From positions 1 to 64,000 of the forward strand of contig JAFUYT010000006.1 of NCBI GenBank assembly GCA_017470425.1: a stretch of 64,000 bases of DNA, read 5' to 3'. The notes beneath the pieces are model-generated. The model saw nothing but the letters and a program-made list of their open reading frames with translations. It ran no database searches and was not told the origin of the DNA. This document shows, piece by piece, positions 28,136 through 36,791 of this stretch (within the stretch, counting starts at the first letter, position 1; the number at the start of each line of letters is the position of its first letter). Both the position numbers and the translations under genes were made by a program. The stretch comes from Bacteroidaceae bacterium (GTDB lineage Bacteria; Bacteroidota; Bacteroidia; Bacteroidales; Bacteroidaceae).

Positions 28136-29338
28136 ATGCCGATGCGATTGTCATCAACCCTGATTGCCCTGTTCTTCCTGGCACTGCTCACGAGCTGCCG
28201 CAAGGAGAACAGGGCTGTTCCATCGGTCATGTTCGGACAACCCGAGGCGCAGGAGGATATGGCGGACTACGACCTGCCCGATATGCAAGCTGCTGGCGAA
28301 CTGATAGCCGTGACGCTGTCGGGTCCCGAGACCTACTACGAGTATCGCGGACAGGGCTTCGGCCTTCAGTACGCGATGGCCGAGAGCTTCGCCAGCACCA
28401 TAGGCATGCGTCTCCGCATGGAGATGGCGTCGGACACAGCGGAACTGCTCTCCAAGCTTGCTGCTGGCGAAGCCGACATGATAGCCTTCGAGATGGACAG
28501 CGCCTACTGTGCGACCCACGCTGCCGACGTGCAGCTGGTAGGCGGACGATGGTGTGTCCGCAGCGCCTCGCCGCTGTTGGCCGAAGCCGTTGACCGTTGG
28601 TGGCAGCCCGACACCCGCACGCGCTTTCTGGCACAGGAGCAGGCACGTATGTCACCTGCCAACCGTGTGCGTCGCACGGTGCGCCCGCCCATGCTGTCGC
28701 GCGCCAGCGGAACCATCAGCGCTTATGATGCGCTCTTCATCCGTGCCGCCCAGCGTCTGGGTTGGGACTGGCGCCTGCTGGCTGCCCAGTGCTACCAGGA
28801 GTCCGGCTTCGACCCGCAGGCGGTCTCGTGGGCGGGTGCCTGCGGACTGATGCAGATCATGCCCTCGACGGGTGCCCGCTTAGGGCTCTCCGCTGCCGAC
28901 CTCTACGACCCTGCGCGCAATATTGAAGCCGCCTCCCGTTATCTCGCACAGCTCAACCAGTCGTTCGCCGACATCACGACGCCCCACGAACGCATCTACT
29001 TTGTATTGGCCGCTTACAACGGCGGCGCCGGACACATCCGCGATGCGATGGCGCTCGCAGAGGCCGACGGCCACACCCCGCGGCGCTGGATCGACGTGGA
29101 GCCCTACGTCCTCCGCCTCTCCTCCCCCGCCTACTATCGTCGGCCGCAGGTGAAGTTCGGCTACCTGCGCGGCGAGGAGACCGTGGGCTACGTCCAGCAG
29201 ATCCGCTATCGATGGGCTGCCTACCGGGGCAGCGCACGCTCCCACTCCACCGGCCACCAGGCGCAGCCCTCTGCCTCGAAGCCCTCGCGCGTACGCCCGC
29301 GTACCGATTATATCAATGACTCGACGCTCATCCCATAA
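28136..29338 (+). CDS. MltF-like membrane-bound lytic murein transglycosylase
   Basis: A 400-residue lipoprotein (signal ending in LALLTSC). A type-3 solute-binding-like domain comes first (about 55-160; TLSGPETYYEYRGQGFGLQY, LAAGEADMIAFEMDSA). An SLT catalytic domain follows (about 195-340) with the catalytic Glu in CYQESGFDPQA, AGACGLMQIMPST and YVLAAYNGGAGHIR-type AAYNGG. This is the MltF layout: it cleaves the MurNAc-GlcNAc bond with anhydro-sugar formation at the periplasmic face of the outer membrane. A Ser/Arg-rich tail follows. Confidence 0.88.
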   Translation: MPMRLSSTLIALFFLALLTSCRKENRAVPSVMFGQPEAQEDMADYDLPDMQAAGELIAVTLSGPETYYEYRGQGFGLQYAMAESFASTIGMRLRMEMASDTAELLSKLAAGEADMIAFEMDSAYCATHAADVQLVGGRWCVRSASPLLAEAVDRWWQPDTRTRFLAQEQARMSPANRVRRTVRPPMLSRASGTISAYDALFIRAAQRLGWDWRLLAAQCYQESGFDPQAVSWAGACGLMQIMPSTGARLGLSAADLYDPARNIEAASRYLAQLNQSFADITTPHERIYFVLAAYNGGAGHIRDAMALAEADGHTPRRWIDVEPYVLRLSSPAYYRRPQVKFGYLRGEETVGYVQQIRYRWAAYRGSARSHSTGHQAQPSASKPSRVRPRTDYINDSTLIP

Positions 29339-29347
29339 GCTCCGCCG

Positions 29348-32158
29348 ATGATCAAGCAGCGACGCATCACCGTGGTCTCGTGGACAGACCAGCGCATCCT
29401 CGCCGACGGCGTGGAGGTGGAGAATCCCGGGCTCATCCCTGCGGCCTGGCTCTACCCCGGTGCGCAGCTGAACCTCCTCCTCTGCGAGGTGCAGCCCGAT
29501 GGTGCCCTGTTGCCGCAGCACATCGTCCTCGACCCCGATTTCCTCGTCGATGTCACCACCATCTGCCGCTGCTTCACCCACCACGGCGATGCGCCCGCGA
29601 TGCACCTCATGCAGAAGTTCTGCCCCTCGCCCGCGACCGCCGCCATCCTGCTCGGTAATGTCGCTAACCAGTTCCTCGACGACTGCGTCAATGCCCCCGC
29701 CGATGCCGACCGCGTGGCGCTCTACCGCGACTCACTGCGCCGTGCCTTTCGCACAGATGCCCTCCGCTTCGCCACGACCGACGGCATCGACCAGGCGTTC
29801 GCCAACCAGTGCCGGTTGGTCTTCGACAATATCTGGGAGACCGTGCACACCTCGCTGCCACAGCAAGCCACGCTGGAGTCCGCTTTCCTGTGTGAAGCCC
29901 TGGGCATACAAGGCCGTATGGATATGATGAGCACCGACCACCACACCGTCGTGGAGCTGAAGTCCGGCCGTGCCGAGCGCGATGAGCACTATCGCTACGA
30001 GCACGCCATGCAGATGGCACTCTACAAAGAGTCGCTCTACTACAACGAAGGTCTCCCCTACGCCCGTGTGCAGGCGCTACTCTTCTACGCCCGCTACCCT
30101 CAGCTCTTCGACATCCGCCTCGGTCGCGAGGACATCCACCGTGCGATGGCTGTGCGCAACGGCATCGTACACATCGAGCACCTCCTGCGCCGCTCCCCTG
30201 CCCTGCTCCTCGATGCCCTCACCGAGGCCCATTTCAACACCCGTCAGGCCGATGACCGCTTCTACCATCAATACCTGCGGCCCCCCATCCTCTCCTTCCT
30301 GAATGGGCTGCGGACGGGGACGCCCCTCGCCCGAGAATACTTCCATGCGATGCTCGCCTTCGTGGAGCGCGAGCAGTTCCTGGCCAAGACCGGCATCGAA
30401 GGCGTGAACATACCTGTCGGCCACGGCGGCTTCGCTGACACCTGGCGCACCGACCTCGACGCCAAGCTACGTAGCGGCCGCATCATCCCCGACCTCCGCT
30501 TGACACCCATCCTTTCCGAAGGCAGCGTCGTGGCCGTGGAAGCCGTGACCGATGCCATCGATGAGTCTTCCAACTTCCGTGTGGGCGATATGGTGATGCT
30601 CTATGCCCAGGACACCCACCGCCACCCGGCGGCGTTCTACACCTCCTGCATCATCGAGCACGCCACACCCTCGTCGCTCACCCTGCGTCTGCGCTTCCCT
30701 CAGCATGATGCCAGCGTCTTTTGCCACGCCGGGCGCTATGCCATCGAACCCGCCCATGCCGACTCTGGCTACACCGTTCTCTATCGCGGGCTCTATGCCT
30801 TCCTCGGTGTTGCCGGAGAGCGCCAGCAGCTGCTCCTGGGACAGCGCCCTCCCCGCACCGACGCTACCCTCTCCCTGCGCCGTCCGATCCCCGATGCCCA
30901 CCTGCGCGACATCGTGCTGCGTGCCCGTCAGGCTCTCGACTACTTCCTCTTGGTGGGGCCTCCTGGCACCGGCAAGACCAATGTCGCCCTCCGGCTGATG
31001 GTCCAGGAGTACATGACAACGCCCTCGGATGGTCTCCTCCTGATGGCCTTCACGAACCGCGCCGTCGATGAGATCTGTTCTATGCTGGCCACCATCCATG
31101 TCGAGTACCTGCGCCTGGGCCCCGAGCTGTCATGCGCCCCCGAACACCGCGACCGCCTGCTCACGACCCTCGTCCGCAGTCACCCTACGCGTACGGCCAT
31201 TCGCCAGCTCCTCCAGCATACTCCCATCCTCGTAGGCACCATCGCCTCCCTCTCCTCGCTCCCCGAGCTGTTCCGCCTGCGTCATTTCCGCGCTGCCATC
31301 ATCGACGAAGCCTCGCAGGCGCTGGAGCCCCACCTGCTTCCTCTGTTCTGTGCGACCGACGCCCGCGGCCGTGTCGCCATCGACAAATTCATCCTGATTG
31401 GCGACCATAAGCAGCTGCCCGCCGTCGTGCAGCAGTCCGTAGAAGAATCGGCGGTGACCTCGCCCGCCCTTCGCGCCGCCTGTCTGACTGACTGCCGCCG
31501 TTCCCTCTTCGAACGCCTCCACGAGCTCGCTAATCGCCAGGGCGTTCCCGCCGTCATCGGCCTCCTGCATCGTCAGGGTCGTATGCACCAGGACATCGCC
31601 GCCTTCGTCAGTCACCATTACTACAACGACGAGCTCCAGCCCGTGCCCCTCCCCCATCAGAGCGCTCCCCTGCCCGACCACGCCCTCTTCCCCCGACGGC
31701 TGGTGGCCATCAATGTCGAAGCTGCCCCTTCACAATGCACGGCGAAGAGCAACTGCGCCGAGGCAGAGCGCGTGGCCGACATTGTCGCTGCCTTTTCCCT
31801 GCGGGACTGGCAGCAACAGCTCGGCATCATCGTACCCTTCCGCGGCCAGATCACCCAGATCCGTCGCGCCCTTGCCGAGCGCGCCATCCCCGGCTACGAC
31901 GCCATCACGATAGATACCGTCGAGCGCTACCAAGGCTCCCAGCGCGACATCATCATCTTCTCCACCACCGTCTCGGCCCCCTGGCAGCTCCCCATCCTCT
32001 CGCAGCCCGTAGAGACCGGCGGCCAACTCATCGACCGTAAGCTGAATGTAGCCATCACCCGCGCCCGCCACCAGTTCATCCTCGTCGGCAATCACCCCCT
32101 CCTCCGTCGTCTCCCCGCCTACACCACCCTCCTCGACTACATCGCCCACGCCTCGTAA
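29348..32158 (+). CDS. Dna2-like helicase with N-terminal PD-(D/E)XK nuclease domain
   Basis: 936 residues. The first third carries a RecB/Cas4-like nuclease core, GIQGRMDMMSTD then TVVELKSGR and HAMQMALYKESLYYN (about 185-240), the Asp and Glu-x-Lys pattern expected for metal binding. The C-terminal half is an SF1B helicase: LLVGPPGTGKTNVALRL (about 535), LMAFTNRAVDEI, AIIDEASQALEP, ILIGDHKQLPAVV, IDTVERYQGSQRDIIIF and LNVAITRARHQFILVGN. The order matches eukaryotic Dna2 and bacterial relatives used in DNA repair or defence. It follows the transglycosylase after 9 bp. Its cellular role here is not known. Confidence 0.85.
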   Translation: MIKQRRITVVSWTDQRILADGVEVENPGLIPAAWLYPGAQLNLLLCEVQPDGALLPQHIVLDPDFLVDVTTICRCFTHHGDAPAMHLMQKFCPSPATAAILLGNVANQFLDDCVNAPADADRVALYRDSLRRAFRTDALRFATTDGIDQAFANQCRLVFDNIWETVHTSLPQQATLESAFLCEALGIQGRMDMMSTDHHTVVELKSGRAERDEHYRYEHAMQMALYKESLYYNEGLPYARVQALLFYARYPQLFDIRLGREDIHRAMAVRNGIVHIEHLLRRSPALLLDALTEAHFNTRQADDRFYHQYLRPPILSFLNGLRTGTPLAREYFHAMLAFVEREQFLAKTGIEGVNIPVGHGGFADTWRTDLDAKLRSGRIIPDLRLTPILSEGSVVAVEAVTDAIDESSNFRVGDMVMLYAQDTHRHPAAFYTSCIIEHATPSSLTLRLRFPQHDASVFCHAGRYAIEPAHADSGYTVLYRGLYAFLGVAGERQQLLLGQRPPRTDATLSLRRPIPDAHLRDIVLRARQALDYFLLVGPPGTGKTNVALRLMVQEYMTTPSDGLLLMAFTNRAVDEICSMLATIHVEYLRLGPELSCAPEHRDRLLTTLVRSHPTRTAIRQLLQHTPILVGTIASLSSLPELFRLRHFRAAIIDEASQALEPHLLPLFCATDARGRVAIDKFILIGDHKQLPAVVQQSVEESAVTSPALRAACLTDCRRSLFERLHELANRQGVPAVIGLLHRQGRMHQDIAAFVSHHYYNDELQPVPLPHQSAPLPDHALFPRRLVAINVEAAPSQCTAKSNCAEAERVADIVAAFSLRDWQQQLGIIVPFRGQITQIRRALAERAIPGYDAITIDTVERYQGSQRDIIIFSTTVSAPWQLPILSQPVETGGQLIDRKLNVAITRARHQFILVGNHPLLRRLPAYTTLLDYIAHAS

Positions 32159-32168
32159 CACATTCCCA

Positions 32169-32435
32169 CTATTGGTTTGTAGGCGTGCTCTTCAGCTGCT
32201 CCAGCGCCCGGCAGAGCTGATCGGGGCACGATGTCGGCTTGGCGCCACAGCGGATACCGTTCAGGCGCTGGATGACATCGTCCACCTTCTGGCCCTTCAC
32301 CAGTTGGCTGATACCCTGCAGGTTGCCGTTGCAACCACCATAAAACCTGACATCCTGGATGATGTCATTCTCGTCTGCTGACACGGAGATCATCTTGGAA
32401 CAAGTCCCCTGTGTCATGTAATCTATTTGTCTCAT
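32169..32435 (-). CDS. TSCPD-domain protein (TIGR03905-like)
   Basis: 88 residues. Conserved Cys-rich features are GTCSKMI, VRFYGGCNGNLQGIS and RCGAKPTSCPDQLCRALE. The last contains the TSCPD string that names a small family related to a C-terminal region of some ribonucleotide reductases. The function is unknown, and metal binding through the four Cys positions is a guess. It is convergent with the helicase gene. Confidence 0.8.
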   Translation of the reverse strand: MRQIDYMTQGTCSKMISVSADENDIIQDVRFYGGCNGNLQGISQLVKGQKVDDVIQRLNGIRCGAKPTSCPDQLCRALEQLKSTPTNQ

Positions 32436-32490
32436 TTTCTAACGTATGATTTGATTGTTTTTATGTGATGCTTAATATGATTCCCGGCAC

Positions 32491-33429
32491 CTATTGCCGA
32501 AGAAAGTCCTTGACGCGTTGGATGTACTCATCGCGATGGTCGAAGTAGGATTCTGCGTGGGCGGTGCCATCTGTGAGCCAGAGGGCTTTCGGCGAGGGCT
32601 TGACTGCGTAGAGACGGTGCACCATGGCGGTGGGGACGAACGTGTCGCGGTTGCCGTGGATGAACAGCATCGGGTGGGTGGATTTCCCGACTTCGTTGAT
32701 GGCCGATGCCTCGCCGAAGCTCCAGCCATAGCGCAGCTTGCAGAGGGCGCTGGTGGCGAACATCAGGGGGAACTCCGGGAGACCGAACTGATTCCGCAGT
32801 TCCCCCGCAAATTCATCCCAGACACTGGTGTAGCCGCAGTCGTCGATGAAGCGGAGATCCTTGATGTCCTCGGGGAAATCCATCGCGGACATCATCATGG
32901 TCGTTGCGCCGCCCATGGAGACGCCATGCACCACCATCGTATCCGTCTGGAACATCGTCAGCCAGCGCCGCGCATCGTGCCTGTCTAACCACCCCATCTG
33001 TATCATCTCTCCCTCGCTCAATCCGTGGGCATGAAGGTCGGGAATCACTACATTGTAACCCAGTTCCCGCTCATAGAGGCGTGCCAGGTAGAGGAAATCG
33101 ATGGAGCAGTCGCGCCAACCATGCAGCACCAGCGCCGTCCGCCTGCTGTCACGCCTGACGAAGAGGGCATGGTGACGCTCGCCCGACGGCATGACAACAA
33201 AGGTGTCCCGCAGGGCACCGCACGCCTTGAGGCTATCCACCCACGTGCGTGTCTCGGGGTACTTCTTGTATAACTCACGCCAGCAGAAGGCGGTATCGGT
33301 CCTCACCGGGTCAGGTGACAGCGAATAGCCAAGCATATAGAAGCTACCTCCGATGGTGACAGCTGTGGCGATCGCAGCGGCCAGCAACATAGCTGCCACG
33401 AGGGCCAGCATCATTCTCATTGTCTTCAT
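32491..33429 (-). CDS. Alpha/beta hydrolase with N-terminal membrane anchor
   Basis: 312 residues. One hydrophobic anchor or signal (about 8-30), an oxyanion-type VLHGWRDCS, the nucleophile elbow HGVSMGGATTM (Ser about 170), an Asp region (FIHGNRDTFVP) and a catalytic His candidate in GTAHAESYFD. This matches the serine hydrolase clan of extracytoplasmic, BAAT/dipeptidyl-like esterases in Bacteroidales. The substrate cannot be deduced. It is followed upstream by the thioesterase gene after 24 bp, likely in the same transcript. Confidence 0.82.
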   Translation of the reverse strand: MKTMRMMLALVAAMLLAAAIATAVTIGGSFYMLGYSLSPDPVRTDTAFCWRELYKKYPETRTWVDSLKACGALRDTFVVMPSGERHHALFVRRDSRRTALVLHGWRDCSIDFLYLARLYERELGYNVVIPDLHAHGLSEGEMIQMGWLDRHDARRWLTMFQTDTMVVHGVSMGGATTMMMSAMDFPEDIKDLRFIDDCGYTSVWDEFAGELRNQFGLPEFPLMFATSALCKLRYGWSFGEASAINEVGKSTHPMLFIHGNRDTFVPTAMVHRLYAVKPSPKALWLTDGTAHAESYFDHRDEYIQRVKDFLRQ

Positions 33430-33453
33430 AAGTTTACTTTTGTTTCTCTGTCA

Positions 33454-33837
33454 TCATATCCTTGACATAAACTTCTCCCTGTCAACGATAAATCTCAGAT
33501 GAGTACCTTCGCCAAGGAGTGTGCTGCCCGACCAGGCCGACACACGGAACTCGATTTTCTTGCCATCTACCTTTGTCACCTCGGCTTCCGCCCTGACCAC
33601 ATCGCCAATCTTCGACGGTTTCATGTGAGAAGAGTCGATATGACCGCCCACGGTGGTACACCCTTCTGGCAGTTTATCCTTGACGGCAAGCATGGCAGCA
33701 TTCTCCATCAATGCCATCATCATCGGTGTGGCCAGTACGGGCATGTCGCCAGAGCCGATCGTCATGGCGGTAACGGCATCTGTGACCGCCAGTTCGCTTG
33801 TATGTTTTAGTCCAATCTCTATCATATTATTCTCCAA
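33454..33837 (-). CDS. Hotdog-fold thioesterase, FlK-like
   Basis: 127 residues of hotdog fold: LATPMMMALMENAAMLAV helix, VGGHIDSSHMKPSKIGDVV and EFRVSAWSGSTLLGEGTHLRFIV strands. The pattern, with Thr, Glu and His in the pocket, resembles fluoroacetyl-CoA thioesterase relatives widely annotated as thioesterase family proteins. The substrate is unknown. It could begin at either of two nearby ATGs (MENNM or MIEIGL); the first was taken. Confidence 0.8.
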   Translation of the reverse strand: MENNMIEIGLKHTSELAVTDAVTAMTIGSGDMPVLATPMMMALMENAAMLAVKDKLPEGCTTVGGHIDSSHMKPSKIGDVVRAEAEVTKVDGKKIEFRVSAWSGSTLLGEGTHLRFIVDREKFMSRI

Positions 33838-33881
33838 TAATCGTTATCACCAGTTTCCTTGCTCCACCTCTAATTGCTGAA

Positions 33882-34135
33882 TCATTTTAGGATTGCTTTT
33901 ACCTCCGTCACCATGTCCTTGTGATTCTCGTCTGGCTGCGTTAGCTCGGAGGTCAGAGTTATGTCACCAGCTTTATCCAGACGGCATACTGATTTGAGCC
34001 TGGCCCCTGCTGCCGTTGGTAGTTGAACGATACTTCCAGGCGATTCGCCTTGGCAGCCTTTTCCTTCTTACTCAATGCCACAGCAGGAATTGCCAGCAGA
34101 ATCGTCACAATCATTGTACTAATAATCTTTTTCAT
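33882..34135 (-). pseudogene. Decayed small secreted protein, DUF2271-like
   Basis: An ATG at 34135 opens 58 codons: a clear signal peptide (MKKIISTMIVTILLAIPAVA), then KANRLEVSFNYQRQ and SNQYAVWI, a pattern seen at the start of DUF2271 proteins. That frame stops at 33959. A neighbouring frame continues as KAGDITLTSELTQPDENH to a stop at 33882, so the gene looks like an N-terminus joined to a C-terminus by an internal deletion with frame change. DUF2271 membership is tentative. A genuine 58-residue secreted peptide cannot be excluded. Confidence 0.45.
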
Positions 34136-34245
34136 CTTTTCTGTCTGTTTTGGTATTTGTCATGTTTCAATAAATTCCCATCGGGATGCTGTTAAGATTT
34201 CGAAATGTTAATATCTTTAGCATAGTCATGCCATTTACGGAATTG

Positions 34246-34752
34246 TTATCTTGTTAGTAAGAATCGCATGAATTCACTTTCAAAGTTCGGCGTCAGGATC
34301 TCTTTCCCCATCGCCCCATGTATTTCTTCCATTGTCCAGAATCGGCCGCCATCGAGTTCATCCTTCGAGGGGGTGATGTCACTATCGTAGTTTGTCCGGA
34401 ATACATGTACCAGTTCCCGTTCACGCTGGCTCTCGAACACATACTTAGCGATAAAGACAGGGCTGAAATCTGTGATGCCCAGTTCCTCGCGCACTTCACG
34501 CAATAGCGCCTCCTCGGGTGTCTCGCCATAGTCGATGTGCCCGCCGACGGCTGTGTCCCACTTCCCAGGTTGAATATCCTTCCACTCGGGCCGTTTCTGC
34601 AGATACACATCCCCACGTGAATTGAACACATGCAGATGCACCACGGGATGCAGCAGCTTGGAGCCGCTATGACACTCGCCACGCGTCGCCTTTCCTATCA
34701 CCGTTCCCTCTTCATCCACAATCGGGAACACTTCCTGTTGGTTATCTCTCAT
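34246..34752 (-). CDS. Nudix hydrolase
   Basis: 168 residues with a complete Nudix box, GGHIDYGETPEEALLREVRE then ELG, which binds Mg and hydrolyses a nucleoside diphosphate linked to another moiety. The N-terminus (FPIVDEEGTVIGKATRGECH) and VYLQKRPEWKDIQPGKWDTAVG match the IPP-isomerase-like/YfcD group of Nudix proteins. The exact substrate is unknown. It is flanked by decayed genes on both sides. Confidence 0.88.
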   Translation of the reverse strand: MRDNQQEVFPIVDEEGTVIGKATRGECHSGSKLLHPVVHLHVFNSRGDVYLQKRPEWKDIQPGKWDTAVGGHIDYGETPEEALLREVREELGITDFSPVFIAKYVFESQRERELVHVFRTNYDSDITPSKDELDGGRFWTMEEIHGAMGKEILTPNFESEFMRFLLTR

Positions 34753-34791
34753 CTTTTTATTCGTAATATTCTGCTCGGCGCCTGCGACGCT

Positions 34792-34964
34792 TCACACATA
34801 AAGAATTTGTAATTCGTCACTCACGATATACTCTTCATGGTCATCGTCGTAGAGATAGACGATGCGGAGGCCACGATAATGCTGTGACGCGTACGGTCTT
34901 CTGTATCAGCCGTAGAACGCCCCCAAAAGAAGAAGGCGAAGAGTGCAGGAAGGAAGTTATTCAT
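34792..34964 (-). pseudogene. Possible remnant of a small gene
   Basis: An ATG at 34964 opens MNNFLPALFAFFFWGRSTA, a hydrophobic start. In another frame, upstream of a stop at 34792, the codons read YRGLRIVYLYDDDHEEYIVS then DELQILYV, which looks like real protein. A frameshift near 34880 would join them. A promoter-like TATCTTTGG lies just upstream (34988-34996, reverse). I do not recognise the family. Confidence 0.28.
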
Positions 34965-34987
34965 GATTGCAATCCATGTTTTCCGCG

Positions 34988-35015
34988 CCAAAGATACACA
35001 TTATTTTCTTTCCGC
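34988..35015 (-). promoter_or_regulatory. Leftward promoter, partial copy of the island's shared module
   Basis: Read leftward this is AATAATGTGTATCTTTGG. It differs from the shared AATAATGTGTACCTTTGG module (49759, 53826, 62722) at one position of the -7 element. It would drive the small remnant gene at 34792-34964. Confidence 0.5.
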
Positions 35016-35098
35016 TACTCTCGCGGGAAGAAAAATTTGCGGGGCGGGGAAGATTTTAGGGGGATTAGGCTGATTTGCGGGGCGGGAGGTACAACGAA

Positions 35099-35132
35099 CA
35101 CACCGGACGGTGCGGGGGCACTGTCCGGTGTG
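35099..35132. terminator. Long hairpin downstream of the amidase gene
   Basis: CACACCGGAC (35099-35108) pairs with GTCCGGTGTG (35123-35132), extended by a G-T pair and GTGC/GCAC around a short G-rich loop. It lies just beyond the stop of the leftward amidase gene and probably ends the HU-smalltalk-amidase transcript. No T tract follows. Confidence 0.55.
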
Positions 35133-35152
35133 GCGGGCGGAATGGGGCAAGG

Positions 35153-35632
35153 TCAGATGGTGTCGTCGAGGAGGCCGGGGGGCTCGAGGTCGGCGTAGTC
35201 GCAGAGGGCGTCGAAGCAGGGGCACTGCTTCAGCCATTCGTCGGGATCGACGCGGCCGTTGCCGTCGCGGTCGGGCGAGAGGTCGCGGTGGCCCATGATG
35301 ATGGCGCCGGGGAACTGGGCGGTGAGGCGCTCCAGGAGGGCGCGCATGGTGTGGCGCTGCGCTGCTGTGCGCGTGTCGCAGGGGTGGCCTGCGGCGTCGA
35401 GACCGCCTTCGTAGCAGACGCCGATGGAGTGCCGGTTGTGGCCCTTGCAGTGGGCGCCGACCTGACGGAGGGGGCGGCCATCGTGGACCTGGCCGTCGCG
35501 CGTGATGTAGTAGTGGTAGCCGATGTCCTTCCAGCCGTGCGCCAGGTGGTCGGCGCGGCACTGGTGGAAGGTGTAGCGCTGCGTGGTGCGCGTGGCCGTG
35601 CAGTGCAGGATGATCAGGGTAATGGTTCGCAT
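35153..35632 (-). CDS. N-acetylmuramoyl-L-alanine amidase (amidase_2 type)
   Basis: 159 residues of a T7-lysozyme-like zinc amidase that cuts between MurNAc and the peptide stem. The first zinc His is in ILHCTATR, the second in IMGHRDLSPDRDGNGRV, and the core GYHYYITRDGQV and GHNRHSIGVCYEGGLD are typical. No signal peptide is seen, so export would need a partner or lysis. It is the last gene of HU-smalltalk-amidase, a recurrent Bacteroidales cassette. It is probably of phage ancestry, but no phage genes are near. Confidence 0.9.
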   Translation of the reverse strand: MRTITLIILHCTATRTTQRYTFHQCRADHLAHGWKDIGYHYYITRDGQVHDGRPLRQVGAHCKGHNRHSIGVCYEGGLDAAGHPCDTRTAAQRHTMRALLERLTAQFPGAIIMGHRDLSPDRDGNGRVDPDEWLKQCPCFDALCDYADLEPPGLLDDTI

Positions 35633-35677
35633 GGGATGATTTTCAACTGTCAGCTGTCAACTGTCAACTCTCAACTG

Positions 35678-35782
35678 TCACCCCATGCAGCTCTGTGTGC
35701 TGATGGCGGTGAGCAGTGCGGTGAGGATGGTGATGACGAGGTCGCCGATGCGGCGGAGGGTTCGTTTTGTGGATTCTTTCAT
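35678..35782 (-). CDS. Smalltalk protein
   Basis: A 34-residue ORF, MKESTKRTLRRIGDLVITIL then TALLTAISTQSCMG, with a basic start, one hydrophobic helix and a Cys near the end. It matches the tiny smalltalk proteins encoded between an HU-like gene and an amidase gene in many Bacteroidales. The function is unknown. A holin-like role helping the amidase cross the membrane is my speculation from position and topology. Confidence 0.75.
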   Translation of the reverse strand: MKESTKRTLRRIGDLVITILTALLTAISTQSCMG

Positions 35783-35870
35783 TCTTATTTTCTCATTTTC
35801 TTAATTTCTAATTCTCTCATTTTCTCATTTTCTCATTCAAAAAAGAGTGAGGGCTAAGCCCTCAACTCTT

Positions 35871-36383
35871 CTACTCGCCGCCCTCCGTGGGGTCTTCGGG
35901 GTCTTCGACGGGTGTCTCGGGTGTCTCCTCGGTGGCGCTCCAGTCGGCGCTGGTGTGTCCGGCGAGCTCGGCCTCGAGGGCTGCGGCGACGGCCTTGCGG
36001 GTGGGCACCTTGTGGAGGGAGACCTTCTGGATCATGTCCAGGAACTGCTTCGAGGAGAGGAAGTTGACGTCGATGCTCTTGATGTTGGCTCGCGTGAACT
36101 TCTCCTTCTCCGCGACGCCGTCGCTCTTGCACGTGAGGTAGAGCTTGCCCAGGTCGCCGAGCTGGATGCGATAGCCGTCGAGCATCAGCTCCTTGGAGCA
36201 GCCGACGAGCTTCACGAGGATGGCGATGATGTCGCCGCGGTCGTAGTTGCAACCGTGGGAGACCATGTGGTCGGCGAGTTCGTCGATGGTCAGGGTGGAA
36301 CGACTCTGGAGGAAGGCGTATGCCTTCTTGGGCTCGTCCGGGTGGGCCGGATTCTTGAGCATGGCTACTGCGTAATCGATCAT
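35871..36383 (-). CDS. HU-family DNA-binding protein (Bacteroidales cassette type)
   Basis: 170 residues. The N-terminal 125 have an HU/IHF-like pattern (KAYAFLQSRSTLTIDELADHMVS, GDIIAILVKLVGCSKELMLD, GYRIQLGDLGKLYLTCKSDG), followed by an acidic Thr/Pro-rich tail (EETPETPVEDPEDPTEGGE). Such extended HU proteins accompany VirE, DUF4248 and amidase genes in Bacteroidales. It probably binds DNA, with role unknown. The predicted leader of about 250 nt contains two repeat elements. Confidence 0.82.
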   Translation of the reverse strand: MIDYAVAMLKNPAHPDEPKKAYAFLQSRSTLTIDELADHMVSHGCNYDRGDIIAILVKLVGCSKELMLDGYRIQLGDLGKLYLTCKSDGVAEKEKFTRANIKSIDVNFLSSKQFLDMIQKVSLHKVPTRKAVAAALEAELAGHTSADWSATEETPETPVEDPEDPTEGGE

Positions 36384-36391
36384 AGTTGGGG

Positions 36392-36434
36392 GGACCCCCT
36401 CCTAACCTCCCCGAGGGGAGGAACGCCTGGCGGG
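36392..36434. repeat. GACCCCCTCC…GGGGAGG palindromic repeat, single copy
   Basis: GACCCCCTCCTAACCTCCCC then GAGGGGAGGAACGCCTGGCG, eight bases upstream of the HU start codon. CCTCCCCGAGGGGAGG is a perfect palindrome. Further copies lie at 9293, 36792-36974 (three), 39137, 39194, 39545 and 39610. Confidence 0.75.
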
Positions 36435-36485
36435 GTCGTGGGCGTTTGGGTTAGACTTTGGTTTTGGTTAACGTTGTCATCTGTT

Positions 36486-36634
36486 CTGCGGAGGGGTCGC
36501 TCCGTGGACGTCCGGTGCGGTGCTCTGTCGGCGGGTGCTCGCGCGCACCCTCTATAGAGTCTTCGCGTACCCTCTATAGAGACTGCGCGAGGTCTCTATA
36601 GAGGGTCGGAGCGACCCTCCGTATCTCTTTTGAC
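36486..36634 (-). repeat. Dispersed repeat with three CTCTATAGAG palindromes, copy 2 (inverted)
   Basis: Reverse complement of the 619-766 element: CTCTATAGAG appears at about 36550, 36573 and 36594 with GTGCGCG/GTACGCG-type spacers, then GAGCACCCGCCGACAGAGCA and CGTCCACGGAGCGACC. Differences are mostly single bases. It lies in the leader of the HU operon. Confidence 0.7.
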
Positions 36635-36637
36635 GAT

Positions 36638-36646
36638 GCAAAGGTA
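36638..36646 (-). promoter_or_regulatory. Leftward promoter for HU-smalltalk-amidase
   Basis: The reverse strand reads TACCTTTGC, with ATTCAG further upstream in place of TTTG. It is the only -7 match in the 590-bp gap and predicts a leader of about 250 nt containing the CTCTATAGAG element and a palindromic repeat. Confidence 0.55.
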
Positions 36647-36739
36647 CGACACGCCGCGGGACTGAATATGGCCTTCGACGGCCTACGGCAGGGTGGCGCA
36701 CGATTTCGTGGGATTCCGTGAGATTATCCGCCCGAAATG

Positions 36740-36772
36740 TTTGGATATTCCACTGAAAATGCGTACCTTTGC
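36740..36772 (+). promoter_or_regulatory. Rightward promoter for the DUF4248 gene
   Basis: TTTG (36740-36743), 20 bp, TACCTTTGC (36764-36772): a textbook Bacteroidetes promoter, divergent from the HU promoter. The leader to 36975 is about 195 nt and almost entirely tandem repeat. Confidence 0.75.
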
Positions 36773-36791
36773 GGAGTAATAGTAACAACGA

